Below, piece by piece: positions 1 to 9,461 of a stretch of 64,000 nucleotides of DNA. Within the stretch, counting starts at the first letter, position 1; each line of letters opens with the position of its first letter. The notes beneath the pieces are model-generated. The model was not told where the DNA came from. It searched no databases and saw only the letters and a list, made by a program, of their open reading frames with translations. Made by a program: the position numbers and the translations under genes. Source of the DNA: Planctomycetota bacterium (GTDB taxonomy: Bacteria > Planctomycetota > Phycisphaerae > Phycisphaerales > UBA1924); assembly GCA_018242605.1 (NCBI GenBank), contig JAFEBP010000009.1:1-64000 (forward strand). Direction: 5' to 3'.

Positions 1-5
1 CCTTC

Positions 6-295
6 GACAGTGTCTTGTCTCTCTCCTCCTATAGCCGTTCGCGGGCGGAAACACGCGGACGGCCTTCAAGAAGTGCGGCGGAATTCGGGAAACTCTCTCC
101 TTCCCGTTGAACGACGAACTTCTGACAGTGTCTTGTCTCTCTCCTCCTATAGCTGTTCGCGGGCGGAAACACGCGAACAGCCTTCAAGAAGGTGACGGTT
201 GAGCGGGCCTTGAGACGACCCGCTCGGCGGAAGCCTTCGGCAGAGTCTTGTCTCTCTCCTCTATGCTCGTTTGCGGGCGGAAACACGCAAGCGAG
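6..295 (+). repeat. Tandem array of three covarying hairpins with invariant loop
   Basis: Three copies of one unit lie about 114-118 bp apart. Each has a conserved pyrimidine-rich lead (GTCTTGTCTCTCTCC) followed by a 10-bp stem closing the identical 10-nt loop GGCGGAAACA. Stem 1 is GCCGTTCGCG/CGCGGACGGC (34-43 with 54-63). Stem 2 is GCTGTTCGCG/CGCGAACAGC (152-161 with 172-181). Stem 3 is CTCGTTTGCG/CGCAAGCGAG (266-275 with 286-295). The stems differ in sequence but still pair, through compensatory or G-U changes, so selection on RNA structure is likely. Copies 1 and 2 are followed by CTTCAAGAAG. The spacing is not a multiple of three and no reading frame is shared between copies, so the array is not coding. 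It may extend past the left edge. I do not recognise the family; a regulator-binding RNA or a 3' UTR element are both possible. Confidence 0.7.
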
Positions 296-302
296 TTTTT
301 TT
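266..302 (+). terminator. Intrinsic terminator formed by the third array hairpin
   Basis: The third hairpin (10-bp stem, loop GGCGGAAACA) is followed immediately by seven T residues at 296-302. This is the classic form of a rho-independent terminator for a plus-strand transcript entering from the left. It fixes the likely sense strand of the hairpin array and faces the convergent minus-strand gene that ends at 499. Confidence 0.65.
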
Positions 303-498
303 ATTGCGCCTGGTGTGCCGCTCCGCGGAGAGACGCCGGCCCACGTCCCCCACGTCACCGATGATCGCGATGTGCCGCGGGTGGGCGAACCAGACACAAC
401 AAACCTTTCACGTTTGGCACGGCGCCACTCAAAGCGCGGCGACAGCGCTCGCGAGGGGTGAGTCGCTGTTGTCTTGCCTCTCGAGTGGGGCGCCCGTG

Positions 499-2316
499 TT
501 ACGGCAGCGGGCTCGCGATCGTGTAATCCACGCGAACGGAGATCAGTTTGATGACCGTCGGGTTGGGCAGCGGTCCCGCCCAGGCGGCTCGCATGGTGAG
601 CGTGCGGAGGGTGTTGTCCACCGGAATGTTCAGCGAGCCCGAGGAGAATGTCCGCAGCGATGTGGACGCGATACTCGACGTCACGCCGGTTGCTACGTCG
701 GCGCCGCTGGAGATCGTCACCTGGTGCAACTCGACCGTCATGTCGACGGACGGATCATTATCGAGGCATCGGCAGGAGAACCCGGTGATGATCGCGCCGG
801 TGGGCAGCAACAAGGGCGCGTAAAAGGACGCCTGGGTCCCGGCGGCCCCGGTGTTCTGCAACCCTACTGCGTCCACGAAGTAGCTTGTTGAACTGGAGGT
901 CGGCAGGAATGCCGCGGGAGGGAGGACCACGCTGCGCGTTGTCGTGGGAATCGTGATGTCCCCGCCCACCGAGAGCGCACCAACAATCGACACCTCGGTC
1001 GAACCACGAACGAGCGTGATCCCTGGGATAAACGCGCCGTCCAGAGTATTAACCGTGCCGATGGAGAACGTGTTGGCCGCGCCGTTGTACACCAGCCTCC
1101 CGCCCAGCCCGGCTCCCGTGACCGTCTCCGTGAGGTTGAGTTGTGCACTGCCTCCGTTGGAAATCGATTGGATCGACAGTTCAGGAGCGATTGTCTGAAG
1201 GTGCAACGTGCTCGTGGGCGCCACGAGACCAATCCCGACGGCGGCGCCGTCCGTCCGCATGAACCCACCGGAAACCTTGAGCAGAGCGGCGGTATCGGTG
1301 GCCAGGTGCGTGCTGTTGACCTGCGAAGCGCCGATGTCCGCCGCGGACACCGTGCCGTCTTGGATCATGTCGCTGGTCACCGCGTTGGTCGGGATGGCGA
1401 ACGTGTTGCCCGCGAGGCGCAGCCCGGCGCCGGCGAGGTAGGTGGTGTCGTTGTCCGGCTGGGTGGTGAACGCGGAACCGTTCCACTTGAGCACGTGGCC
1501 GGAGGTGGCGGCGGTGATTGATGAACCGGTGCCGCCGCGTGCGGGGGAGAGCGTGCCGGCAGAGACATTCGCGGCGTTGAGCGACGTCAGGCCCGCGCCG
1601 CTGCCCGAGAAAGACGCCGCGGTCAGCGCTCCCGAAGCGGACAGGCTCGCGAGGGTCACGCTCGCGCTGTTCTGCCACACCTGAAGGGCCGCGGACTGTC
1701 CGGCGATCGCGCGGACGGTGAGCGGAGACTGGCTCGGCGAAATGGGTTGAAGGGTCTGCCCGCCCTGGAATATCTGGCTCGCCGAGAGCCTTGGAACATT
1801 GACGGACAACACGCTGTCGTTGAGCACGCCGGTGAGGTTCGAGGCGTTGGAATAGAAAGACGCGGGCTGGCCGTTGAGCGCCAGCGAGTTCGCGGCGGTG
1901 CCCGCCTTGAGCGAGAACGCGGCGTGGGGCGAGACGGTCAGTTCCTGCCGGGGTGCGAGCGTGGACAATCCGGAGTTGTCGACGCAGTCGAACCCGTTGT
2001 CGGGCCGGACGAGTATCTCCAGGAATCGCTTTTCGCTGGCGAACTGGTCGCCGAAATCGAGTTTCACAACAAAACGGCCGTTCGAGACAACCACGTTGTC
2101 GGCGCACAGTTCCGGCCCGATCTGAGCACCTCCCGTCGGGGCATCGAACAAGCGGAACCGTATATCAAACAGGCCGTTGGCCTCGGACCCCTGCTGCAGC
2201 AACTCACCCTGAAAAGTAAAAGACCGATCCAACGGGGCGGGCTGCGCCATCGCGGCGCACTTGCACGCCATCGCGAAGAGAACAACAGCAACCGATCGAT
2301 GTGACCGCAACGCCAT
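499..2316 (-). CDS. Secreted tail-fibre-like surface protein
   Basis: The protein is 605 residues from the chosen ATG, which has GGAG about 9 nt upstream and opens a signal peptide (MALRSHRSVAVVLFAMAC...AAMAQ). A longer in-frame start at 2379 lacks a signal and is less likely. Residues about 28-135 form a domain (FTFQGELLQQG, then FDIRFRLFDAPTGG, then LAPRQELTVSPHAAFSL) that is also present in the products at 11008-12819 and 18273-20207. The middle is Ser/Thr/Ala-rich, with a fibre-like stretch (AVGIGLVAPTSTLHL) typical of phage-tail-fibre-type beta-structures. The C-terminus differs from the two paralogues and has no collagen repeat. Likely exported and displayed; function unknown. Confidence 0.75.
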   Translation of the reverse strand: MALRSHRSVAVVLFAMACKCAAMAQPAPLDRSFTFQGELLQQGSEANGLFDIRFRLFDAPTGGAQIGPELCADNVVVSNGRFVVKLDFGDQFASEKRFLEILVRPDNGFDCVDNSGLSTLAPRQELTVSPHAAFSLKAGTAANSLALNGQPASFYSNASNLTGVLNDSVLSVNVPRLSASQIFQGGQTLQPISPSQSPLTVRAIAGQSAALQVWQNSASVTLASLSASGALTAASFSGSGAGLTSLNAANVSAGTLSPARGGTGSSITAATSGHVLKWNGSAFTTQPDNDTTYLAGAGLRLAGNTFAIPTNAVTSDMIQDGTVSAADIGASQVNSTHLATDTAALLKVSGGFMRTDGAAVGIGLVAPTSTLHLQTIAPELSIQSISNGGSAQLNLTETVTGAGLGGRLVYNGAANTFSIGTVNTLDGAFIPGITLVRGSTEVSIVGALSVGGDITIPTTTRSVVLPPAAFLPTSSSTSYFVDAVGLQNTGAAGTQASFYAPLLLPTGAIITGFSCRCLDNDPSVDMTVELHQVTISSGADVATGVTSSIASTSLRTFSSGSLNIPVDNTLRTLTMRAAWAGPLPNPTVIKLISVRVDYTIASPLP

Positions 2317-2536
2317 GAATGCCACTCCACGATGGGCCCGCGCATGCACCAATCGCCGCGCCGTGACCGACAGTCCCAATATAGCGTGCGGATCGCAGGT
2401 TCACAAGGTTTCCAGGACCGGGGCGGGTCGATGACACGCCACCTGCCTCGCGCACACCTCACGAACGGGATCGCCAACGTGATTCTGGGACGCGTTCGGC
2501 TGAATCGCAAAGCCCGCGAGAGCGTCTGACGCCCGA

Positions 2537-3136
2537 TCACTCTTTCATGAGACCCTGCTTCTTCAGTTCGGCGATCGATGCCTTGGCGACCTGCTTGACC
2601 AGGTCCTGAATATTCGCGGGATCGTCCGTGGAACTGCTGCCGGCCCAGATGAGTTTCTCGTCGCTCACCGAGTAGATGCTGATCTCGGCGTGGATGGTGA
2701 CGGTGGTCGTGGTGTACCCGGGGCTGCGGTTGCGGTACAGGTCGTACTCGCGGTAGCCGTACATGCTGGTGCTGGGCGTGTAGACGGGCGGGTGGTAGAC
2801 GCTCTGCCGATCGGTCGCGGTGAGCCGCAGCACCACCGCGCCGTCGATGCCGTTGGCCTCCAGCACTTTCTTGACCTTCTCACGATCCTTGAGGTCTTCA
2901 TCAGGCACGAGCGTGTACGCCGCGATGCCGCGTCCGTTCTTGGCTTCGGCGGCGAGTTGGTCCTCGGCGGACCTGCGCTCGGCGGGGGTAGCGTTCACAA
3001 CGATGCCGACGATCTTGTTGAACGGAGTCGCCCGCGGCGGATCGGGGGACTTCCACACCGTGGTCACGGTCGTGGTTTCGCACCCGACCAGAGAAGTGAG
3101 AAGTAGAGCACCAAGCACGGCGAGTAGGAGTCTCAT
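2537..3136 (-). CDS. Small lipoprotein of unknown function
   Basis: The 199-residue product has a clear lipoprotein signal: MRLLLAVLGALLLTSLVGC places a lipobox (LVGC) with the acceptor Cys at residue 19. An AAGG ribosome site lies 9 nt before the ATG. The mature part begins with a Thr-rich segment and the motif WKSPDPP, then an alpha/beta-looking domain (FNKIVGIVVNATPAERR, then GIDGAVVLRLTATDR) and a Tyr-rich loop (YHPPVYTPSTSMYGYREYD). This layout resembles envelope lipoproteins of the DUF4136 type, but the match is from memory of pattern only. It is divergent from the secreted dockerin-like protein at 3378. Confidence 0.7.
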   Translation of the reverse strand: MRLLLAVLGALLLTSLVGCETTTVTTVWKSPDPPRATPFNKIVGIVVNATPAERRSAEDQLAAEAKNGRGIAAYTLVPDEDLKDREKVKKVLEANGIDGAVVLRLTATDRQSVYHPPVYTPSTSMYGYREYDLYRNRSPGYTTTTVTIHAEISIYSVSDEKLIWAGSSSTDDPANIQDLVKQVAKASIAELKKQGLMKE

Positions 3137-3377
3137 GGAAGCGCCTTTCAGTGAGGCTCAATTGTAGATGTGCCGGCACGGCTCGGATATGGGCGGGGCC
3201 GCCTCGAGTTGGCTGCATTTCCACGGATGCGGTGCAAGACCGCAACGCCTGCCGCGAAAGGCGTGCGTGGATGGCGGGCAGAAAGTGCTCGCCGCGGCAG
3301 AGTCGCCGATTGTCCTCCACCAATGTTCATGTTGCACTCACCGATCACCCTCCGCAGTGAGGGACAGGAGACTTGTC

Positions 3378-6074
3378 ATGCGCTTCGAGAACACCCGTCG
3401 GTTCGTTTCTTCCGCTTCCTCCGCCCGCTCGCTGGGCCGAACAACTCTGACCGTGGCGGCACTGTCGGCGCTCGCGGGGGCCCCGGGCGGGCTGGCGCTC
3501 GCCAGAGGCCCGATCAACGACAACTGCCTGAGCGCGAGCCAGAACACGATCGTGTACGAGGCGGGCCGACCGGACGCGTACGCCGCGCCGTTTGATTCCG
3601 TGACGTACGGGCCGGAACTGGCCGCGTTCCTGGCCAACGGGCCGGGCACCAAGCTGTTCGATCAGCCCGGAGACTACAAGGACTTCGGCTACACCTTCAA
3701 GAACCTGCCGCAGGGGATCACCAGCGCGGTGCTCGAGGTTCGGTGCCGGGCCGACCAGATCGTCAGTTCGCCCGACGACTTCTTCGGGCTGCAGCGCATC
3801 GGCGGCACGCTGGGATTCCAGTACCTTCGCCAGTTCCCCGGGTTGCCGGGCTCGCCGGGGCAATGGTTGGGCGGGACGGACTTCACGTTCACCCTGGATC
3901 TTTCGAACCTGCCGGGTTACTACGGCGCCACCAACCTGCTGCCATCCCTCAACACGCTGCGCAGGCTGGACCTGTGGATCTCCGACAACACCACGGTGGA
4001 CTACGCGCGCCTTCGCATCACCGTGTGCCCGTGCAGTTCGCCGTACCGGATCTACACCGTCGGCAGCGCGGACAACTTCGCCGGCGGCACGGAGCCCACC
4101 TACCGCCAGCCCGCGCTCTCGGCGCTGCGGACCACGCCCCCATGGCTGTGGAAGGACTGCGACGATCAGACGACCGACCGCGGCTGGGGACACACCTTTG
4201 CCGGGTTCCCCGGCGGCATCACCTCCGCCGACCTGCTCGTGCGGATGCTGCCGAGCAATGCGGGGAGCGGCAACGACTCGATCTCCGTTGATCTGCTCGG
4301 GGCGGGAGGCCCACCGACGTTCGGCCGCGGGTTCAACATCAACACGCTCGCCGGCGCGGGCTCGTGGACGAACCAGGCGCCCACGGACTTCCTGTTCAAC
4401 CTCAACACCACGCTGCCCACGGGCTACGCGGGAACGAACCTGCTCGGAGGCCTGGCCGACGGCATGTTCGACGTGTACGTGCAGGACGACACCGCCGTGG
4501 ACTACGCACGCCTGCGCGTCCGCGCCTGCCCCAACCCCGTGATGAACGACGGGGTGATCGCCGAATCGATCTTCGGCGCAGAACTGGCCACGGGGCTCAA
4601 CGGCTCGCTCATCGTCAGCAACCTCAGCCCGGGCGGGGGCGTGCGTCTGGACGCTCACGCCACCACCGCGCAGAAACTCAGCTTCGACCCCGGTCAGTTC
4701 GCCGCATTCCACGCCGGCGATTCATTCACCGCGAGCCTGCTCCGCAAGGCCGATGCCGGCGCTGAACCGGTGGCCAGCGAGGCTCTCCACTTCGAAATCC
4801 GCGAGTCTCCCACCTCGCCCGATGTACGCAACTACTTCCGGCACACGCTCTCTCGCGGCGGGGCTTCCGAAGGATGCCAACCGGTCACGCTCAGCAACAG
4901 CGCTACCGGCGAGCAAATCACCACATGCCTGCCCCCCGGTGGCGGGGTAGAGACTTCGGGAACAGATCTGGCGAGCGTCGAGATCGTCGCCGCGACGAGT
5001 TCCAGAGGCTCGCGGCACACCGTGCGGTACCTCTCCGGCCAGACGCTGCGGTGCGACGACGGCACCGAGTTCGCGGGCGACACGATCGAGTTCCTCGGCG
5101 CCACAAGCCAGGATGCAGGAACCCAGGGCGCCAAGATCGCGGTGACGTGGGGCGGCAACGGTCACCAGGGCCTCGCGGCTCCGAACCTCACGATCAGCGG
5201 TATCGAAATGGCCGTCGCCGGCCCGTGCCAGATCGGCGACTGCGATGATACTCGCCCGCTCTACTTCCGTCGCAGCGGCGGAGACTGCACGCTCAACACC
5301 AACCCGGGGAGCGTGACGATCGGCAATATCGGAAGTTCGGGCCAGGACGGCGCCTCGGTGGATCTGGGCCGCGCGGCATCGTTCGCCATGAACCTGGAGT
5401 CCTTCTGCGGCGGGCAAAGCACGGCTTGCGAATCGCGTGGCCAGTCGCTCACATTGACTGCCATCGGCGAGGCCAACGGGCTCTCCGGGCAGGTGCTCGG
5501 CGAAACCCGCGTCACTTCCCGCATCGGCCACTTCTTCGACATCTTCACGGACAGCCGGTCGCCCGGTTCCGGCCCGATGCAGGTGGAGGTGCTGAATCAG
5601 TTCGGCGAGCCGATCAGCAGCGTGATCGTGCCGGGCGGCACCGCCGACATCACCGCCGAGGGCGGCTCCGGGATGGCCGGCGGAAAGATCACCTTCAACG
5701 AGTTTCTAAACCTGTACACCGGCTTCATGTTCCGCGGCGAGATGACCTTCACCATCGGCGCGGTTGCTGTGACGGGCTGGGGAGTCGCCATCGCTGATCT
5801 TGGCAGTTCCGCGACCGCGATCAACACCGTGACCGTGCACGCCTCGGGCATGGACGAACTGGATATCTCCAACATCCAGAAGCAAGCCGCGGCGACCGCG
5901 CCTCCGTGCTCGGCCGATTTCAACCAGGACGGCGGGATCGACGGCGCGGATGTGGATGCGTTCTTCGCATCGTGGGATGCGGGCGCGGCGGCCGCGGATG
6001 TGAACCAGGACGGCGGCGTCGATGGAGCGGATGTAGAGGTCTTCTTCGCGCAGTGGTCCAACGGCGGTTGCTGA
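3378..6074 (+). CDS. Secreted protein with C-terminal dockerin-like EF-hand pair
   Basis: The product is 898 residues. The ATG at 3378 is chosen because AGGAG sits 7 nt upstream (3366-3370) and because it opens a long twin-basic-type signal region ending near LALA-RG. The frame is open further upstream but without a signal. Two similar segments in the first half each end with a copy of (Y/W)...DNTTVDYARLRI or DDTAVDYARLRV, indicating an internal duplication of about 190 residues. The last 60 residues hold two calcium-loop repeats, DFNQDGGIDGADVDAFF and DVNQDGGVDGADVEVFF, matching DxNxDGxxDxxD of dockerin/EF-hand loops, then a terminal Cys. Probably extracellular; no catalytic motif seen. Confidence 0.8.
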   Translation: MRFENTRRFVSSASSARSLGRTTLTVAALSALAGAPGGLALARGPINDNCLSASQNTIVYEAGRPDAYAAPFDSVTYGPELAAFLANGPGTKLFDQPGDYKDFGYTFKNLPQGITSAVLEVRCRADQIVSSPDDFFGLQRIGGTLGFQYLRQFPGLPGSPGQWLGGTDFTFTLDLSNLPGYYGATNLLPSLNTLRRLDLWISDNTTVDYARLRITVCPCSSPYRIYTVGSADNFAGGTEPTYRQPALSALRTTPPWLWKDCDDQTTDRGWGHTFAGFPGGITSADLLVRMLPSNAGSGNDSISVDLLGAGGPPTFGRGFNINTLAGAGSWTNQAPTDFLFNLNTTLPTGYAGTNLLGGLADGMFDVYVQDDTAVDYARLRVRACPNPVMNDGVIAESIFGAELATGLNGSLIVSNLSPGGGVRLDAHATTAQKLSFDPGQFAAFHAGDSFTASLLRKADAGAEPVASEALHFEIRESPTSPDVRNYFRHTLSRGGASEGCQPVTLSNSATGEQITTCLPPGGGVETSGTDLASVEIVAATSSRGSRHTVRYLSGQTLRCDDGTEFAGDTIEFLGATSQDAGTQGAKIAVTWGGNGHQGLAAPNLTISGIEMAVAGPCQIGDCDDTRPLYFRRSGGDCTLNTNPGSVTIGNIGSSGQDGASVDLGRAASFAMNLESFCGGQSTACESRGQSLTLTAIGEANGLSGQVLGETRVTSRIGHFFDIFTDSRSPGSGPMQVEVLNQFGEPISSVIVPGGTADITAEGGSGMAGGKITFNEFLNLYTGFMFRGEMTFTIGAVAVTGWGVAIADLGSSATAINTVTVHASGMDELDISNIQKQAAATAPPCSADFNQDGGIDGADVDAFFASWDAGAAAADVNQDGGVDGADVEVFFAQWSNGGC

Positions 6075-6120
6075 ATGGGCGCAGGCCGAACCTTGCAGCT
6101 ACATCAGCGACACGAGATGC

Positions 6121-6157
6121 GACCCGCCGGGCGAACGGTGCCCGGCGGGTCGTTTTC
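6121..6157 (+). terminator. Strong intrinsic terminator
   Basis: A perfect 12-bp GC stem, GACCCGCCGGGC with GCCCGGCGGGTC, closes a 7-nt loop and is followed by GTTTTC. It lies 47 bp after the stop of the dockerin-like gene and before the methyltransferase gene, so it should insulate the two. Confidence 0.85.
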
Positions 6158-6229
6158 ATTCGTCCGCGTTCGGCTGATTGCTCGCCGGCATGGACCGCGT
6201 TGCGGGCCCGCACCTCATAAACTCATGAG

Positions 6230-7267
6230 TTGAACGTCCCCCAAGCTCCCAATCGCCCTTCCACTCCCGGCGCGACACTGCGCGACGTGCTCCCCAAGGC
6301 GCTCGCCCGGCGGCGCGCTCTTCTTGACCGCGGCGTCACGCAGGCCTTCCGCGCGTTCTCGGGCGCGGCCGACGGCATCGACGGGGTCTTCATCGATGTC
6401 TACGGCCCGGGTGCGACGCTGATCGTGTACGAGGGCGTTGCGCCGCGCGTGTTCGACGCAGCGCGCGAAGCGCCGGGCGCGTTGGAACTGCTCGCCCCGC
6501 TCGGCGTGCGTGCCGTCTATCACAAGCCCTTCGCCAGAGACCGCTCCAAGATGGGCGGCGTGTTGCCGACCTGCGTCACGCAAGCGGCCCCGATCGCGGG
6601 TGAAACGCTGCCCGAAGCGGTCATCATCAGAGAACTAGGCTGGAATCTGGAGATTCGCCTGTACGACGGGCTGTCCACCGGCCTGTTCCTTGACCAGCGC
6701 GAGAACCGCGGATTCATCGCCGATTGGGTGGCGCACCGTAGCCGCGGCGGGGCCCCCACCGTGCTCAACACCTTCGCGTACACGTGCGCATTCTCGGTGG
6801 CCGCGGCGAAATCGGGGGCCACCACCACCAGCGTCGACGTGTCGGGCCGGTACCTGGACTGGGGCAAGAGGAACTTCGAGCACAACTCGCTGGACCCCGC
6901 GGCGCACCGGTTCGCGAAGATGGACACCTTTGATTTCCTGGGGTACGCCAAGCGCAAGGGCTTCACGTACGACCTGATCATCCTGGACCCGCCGAGTTTC
7001 GCATCCGGCTCGGCCAAGAAGGGCATCCGGCCGTGGAGTTCGATCGCGGATTACGCGCGGCTCGTAAAGGAGGCCGCGGGAGTGCTCGCGCCCAAGGGTG
7101 TGATCTTCGCGTCGACGAACACGCAGGAACTCTGCCGGCCCGGGCGGCTGGAGCGGGAGATCACCAAGGGGCTGGGCAGACCTCCCCGCTGGGTGACGCT
7201 GCCCAGGCCGCCCGTTGATTTCGCCAACGAACGCGACCGGTTCGCGGCGCGGGCGTTTTCGGCCTGA
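6230..7267 (+). CDS. RlmI-like SAM-dependent rRNA cytosine methyltransferase
   Basis: The 345-residue product has the architecture of class I 23S rRNA (m5C) methyltransferases such as RlmI. An N-terminal segment (FRAFSGAADGIDGVFIDVY) precedes a Rossmann methyltransferase domain with LFLDQRENR, the SAM-binding VLNTFAYTCAFSVAAAKSGA (about residues 179-198), VDVSGRYLDWGKRNFEHN and the catalytic-region motif LIILDPPSFA. The usual N-terminal PUA domain seems reduced or absent. The start is a TTG at 6230 with no convincing ribosome site; an internal GTG at 6288 is an alternative. It lies 87 bp before release factor 3, so both could share a transcript and serve translation. Confidence 0.8.
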   Translation: MNVPQAPNRPSTPGATLRDVLPKALARRRALLDRGVTQAFRAFSGAADGIDGVFIDVYGPGATLIVYEGVAPRVFDAAREAPGALELLAPLGVRAVYHKPFARDRSKMGGVLPTCVTQAAPIAGETLPEAVIIRELGWNLEIRLYDGLSTGLFLDQRENRGFIADWVAHRSRGGAPTVLNTFAYTCAFSVAAAKSGATTTSVDVSGRYLDWGKRNFEHNSLDPAAHRFAKMDTFDFLGYAKRKGFTYDLIILDPPSFASGSAKKGIRPWSSIADYARLVKEAAGVLAPKGVIFASTNTQELCRPGRLEREITKGLGRPPRWVTLPRPPVDFANERDRFAARAFSA

Positions 7268-7354
7268 TCGCGTACAATCCCCTTCCACCGTTCCCGTTCT
7301 CGCGAGCCCGCGGCGACCGCAGGCGCCGCTCAATCCTGAAGAAGCAACCGCCTG

Positions 7355-8947
7355 ATGTCCACCGACACACTGCCCCGCCGCACCTTCGCGATCATCTCCC
7401 ACCCCGACGCCGGCAAGACCACGCTCACCGAGAAGCTGCTGCTGTACGGCGGCGCGGTGACGCTGGCGGGATCGGTGACGAGCCGCAAGAACCAGCGGGC
7501 CACCGCCAGCGACTGGATGGAACTGGAGAAGCAGCGCGGCATCTCGATCTCGTCGACGGTGCTGCAGTTTGACTACAACGGCTACCGAATCAACCTGCTG
7601 GACACGCCGGGGCACAAGGACTTCTCGGAGGACACGTACCGCGTGCTGACGGCGGTGGACGCCGCGGTGATGGTGATCGACGCGGGCAAGGGCATCGAAC
7701 CGCAGACGCGCAAGCTGTTCGAGGTGTGCCGCCGGCGGGGCGTGCCGATCTTCACGTTCATGAACAAGTGCGACCGCCCGACGCGCGAGCCGCTCGAACT
7801 GCTGGATGAATTGGAGAAGGTGCTGGGCATCGGCGCGTTCCCGGTCAACTGGCCTCTGGGGAGCGGGCCTTCGTTCCGGGGCGTGTACGACCGGCTGACC
7901 AAGCGGGTGCACCTATTCGAGCGGGCCGGGCACGGGGCGTATGTCGCGCCGGTGGACGTGATGGGGCTGGAGGACCCGGCGATCCGCGAGAAGCTCGACC
8001 CCGAGGTGTACCACAAGGCCCACGAGGAGATCGAGATGCTCCACGGCGCGGGCGAGACGTTCGACGAGCAGCGCGTGCTGGCGGGCGCGGTGACGCCGGT
8101 GTACTTCGGCAGCGCGATGAACAACTTCGGCGTGCAGTTGCTGCTGGACGGCTTTCTCGAGCACTCCGCGCCGCCGGGCCCGCGCAAGGCCGCGGGGCCC
8201 GCGGGGGAGCGGCAGATCCAGCCCCAGGACCCGACGTTCAGCGGCTTTGTCTTCAAGATCCAGGCGAACATGGACCCCAAGCACCGCGACCGGATCGCGT
8301 TCGTGCGGATCGTCTCGGGGGCGTTCACGCGGGAGATGTCGGTGATCCACGCGCAGAGCGGCAAGCGGATCCGGCTCTCCAACGCGCAGAAGCTCTTCGG
8401 CCAGCAGCGCGAGACCGTGGAGGACGGGCGCGCGGGCGACGTGGTGGGCATCGTCGGGCACGACGTGCTCCGCATCGGCGACACGCTCACCGACGACCGC
8501 ACCATCGTGTTCGACGAGATCCCCCGGTTCACGCCCGAGTGCTTCGCGTACCTGCACAACCCCCAGCCCGGCAACGCCAAAAAGTTCCGGCTGGGCGTGG
8601 AGCAGTTGCTCCAGGAGGGTGTGGTGCAGGTGCTCATGGTGGGCACCGGGCAGGTCAAGACGCCGCTGCTCGCGGCGGTGGGCCCGCTGCAGTTCGAGGT
8701 CGTGCAGTACCGGCTCAAGGCCGAGTATGGTGCCGAGTCGCGCCTGGAGACGGCCCGCTGGTCAATCGTCCGCTGGTGGCGCAAGATTGGGGCGCCGGCG
8801 GACTGGCAGCCCGACCTGCCCGAGGGCGCAACGCTCGCCACAGACCGCGACGAAAAGGCCGTGGTGCTCTTCACCGACGACTGGGCGGTCCGGCACTTCA
8901 ACCAGCGCAACCCGGGGGTTGAGTTGTCGACCTCTGCGTTTGTGTGA
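7355..8947 (+). CDS. prfC: Peptide chain release factor 3
   Basis: The 530-residue length is typical of RF3, a translational GTPase that recycles RF1/RF2 from the ribosome after termination. The G1 loop is SHPDAGKTTLTEKLL (residues about 14-28). Switch I contains the RGISIS segment, G3 is DTPGHKDFSEDTYR and G4 is NKCDR. The RF3-specific C-terminal region (VGPLQFEVVQYRLKAEYG) is present. The ATG at 7355 gives the expected N-terminus. No sign of truncation. Confidence 0.96.
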   Translation: MSTDTLPRRTFAIISHPDAGKTTLTEKLLLYGGAVTLAGSVTSRKNQRATASDWMELEKQRGISISSTVLQFDYNGYRINLLDTPGHKDFSEDTYRVLTAVDAAVMVIDAGKGIEPQTRKLFEVCRRRGVPIFTFMNKCDRPTREPLELLDELEKVLGIGAFPVNWPLGSGPSFRGVYDRLTKRVHLFERAGHGAYVAPVDVMGLEDPAIREKLDPEVYHKAHEEIEMLHGAGETFDEQRVLAGAVTPVYFGSAMNNFGVQLLLDGFLEHSAPPGPRKAAGPAGERQIQPQDPTFSGFVFKIQANMDPKHRDRIAFVRIVSGAFTREMSVIHAQSGKRIRLSNAQKLFGQQRETVEDGRAGDVVGIVGHDVLRIGDTLTDDRTIVFDEIPRFTPECFAYLHNPQPGNAKKFRLGVEQLLQEGVVQVLMVGTGQVKTPLLAAVGPLQFEVVQYRLKAEYGAESRLETARWSIVRWWRKIGAPADWQPDLPEGATLATDRDEKAVVLFTDDWAVRHFNQRNPGVELSTSAFV

Positions 8948-8964
8948 GCGGAGCGGATCGGCTC

Positions 8965-9004
8965 ATGAAAAGCGGCACGCCGGCCCCACGAGAGACCGGC
9001 GTGC
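8965..9004. terminator. Bidirectional terminator-like hairpin
   Basis: An 11-bp perfect stem, CGGCACGCCGG (8971-8981) with CCGGCGTGCCG (8994-9004), lies just after the prfC stop. An A4 run on its left gives a short U-tract when read on the minus strand, so it could end transcripts converging from both sides. Confidence 0.6.
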
Positions 9005-9057
9005 CGTGCGTGTGCGGGTGTTGCGGGCTCCCGCGGAGTGATGAACGGATCAGCGGA

Positions 9058-9430
9058 TCATCGAAGCACGGACACTGATCCATCGGCCGATTGAAGTTTG
9101 CACGGGTTGCTCAGGATGACGGCCCCGCCGTTGGAGGCAGTCTCGTCGTAGGTGCCTGCGAAAACCTGCACCACGCCCTCTGCGGTCCCGCCCTGCACGG
9201 TGCTCACGGCGCTGCGGACGCGCCCGAAGGGGGCGTAACGGGAGAGGTTGAAACGGTGCACGGTTGAGCTTCTTTTTTGGCACGATGTCGATTGACCGAC
9301 CCTGATACCCGAAACCGGAGAACACGAGAGTCGGCCCCCCCCCGATGATCGGGGCCGCGGAGACATTGCAGTTCAAGACGCGGAGCGATGAAGGACGATC
9401 GCCGGCGTTCAGTTCGTTGCCGGGCAGCAA
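9058..9430 (-). pseudogene. Frame-broken tail fragment of a secreted protein
   Basis: On the minus strand two frames carry protein-like sequence that joins only if the frame changes at the homopolymer 9273-9278 (A6 in the minus sense). The upstream part reads NELNAGDRPSSLRVLNCN and TLVFSGFGYQG; the downstream part reads SRYAPFGRVRSAVSTVQGGT and VVQVFAGTYDETASNGG, ending VSVLR before the stop. The ending follows the same pattern as the tail of the adjacent metalloprotease (GSWNEQFSWTRP...GPVLIGR). A C9 run at 9335-9343 is another weak point. The best reading is a decayed duplicate or former extension of the protease gene. A sequencing error in a homopolymer would be the alternative. Confidence 0.5.
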
Positions 9431-9461
9431 CCCGTAGTGCGAGGATCGCCCGGCGCGACCG

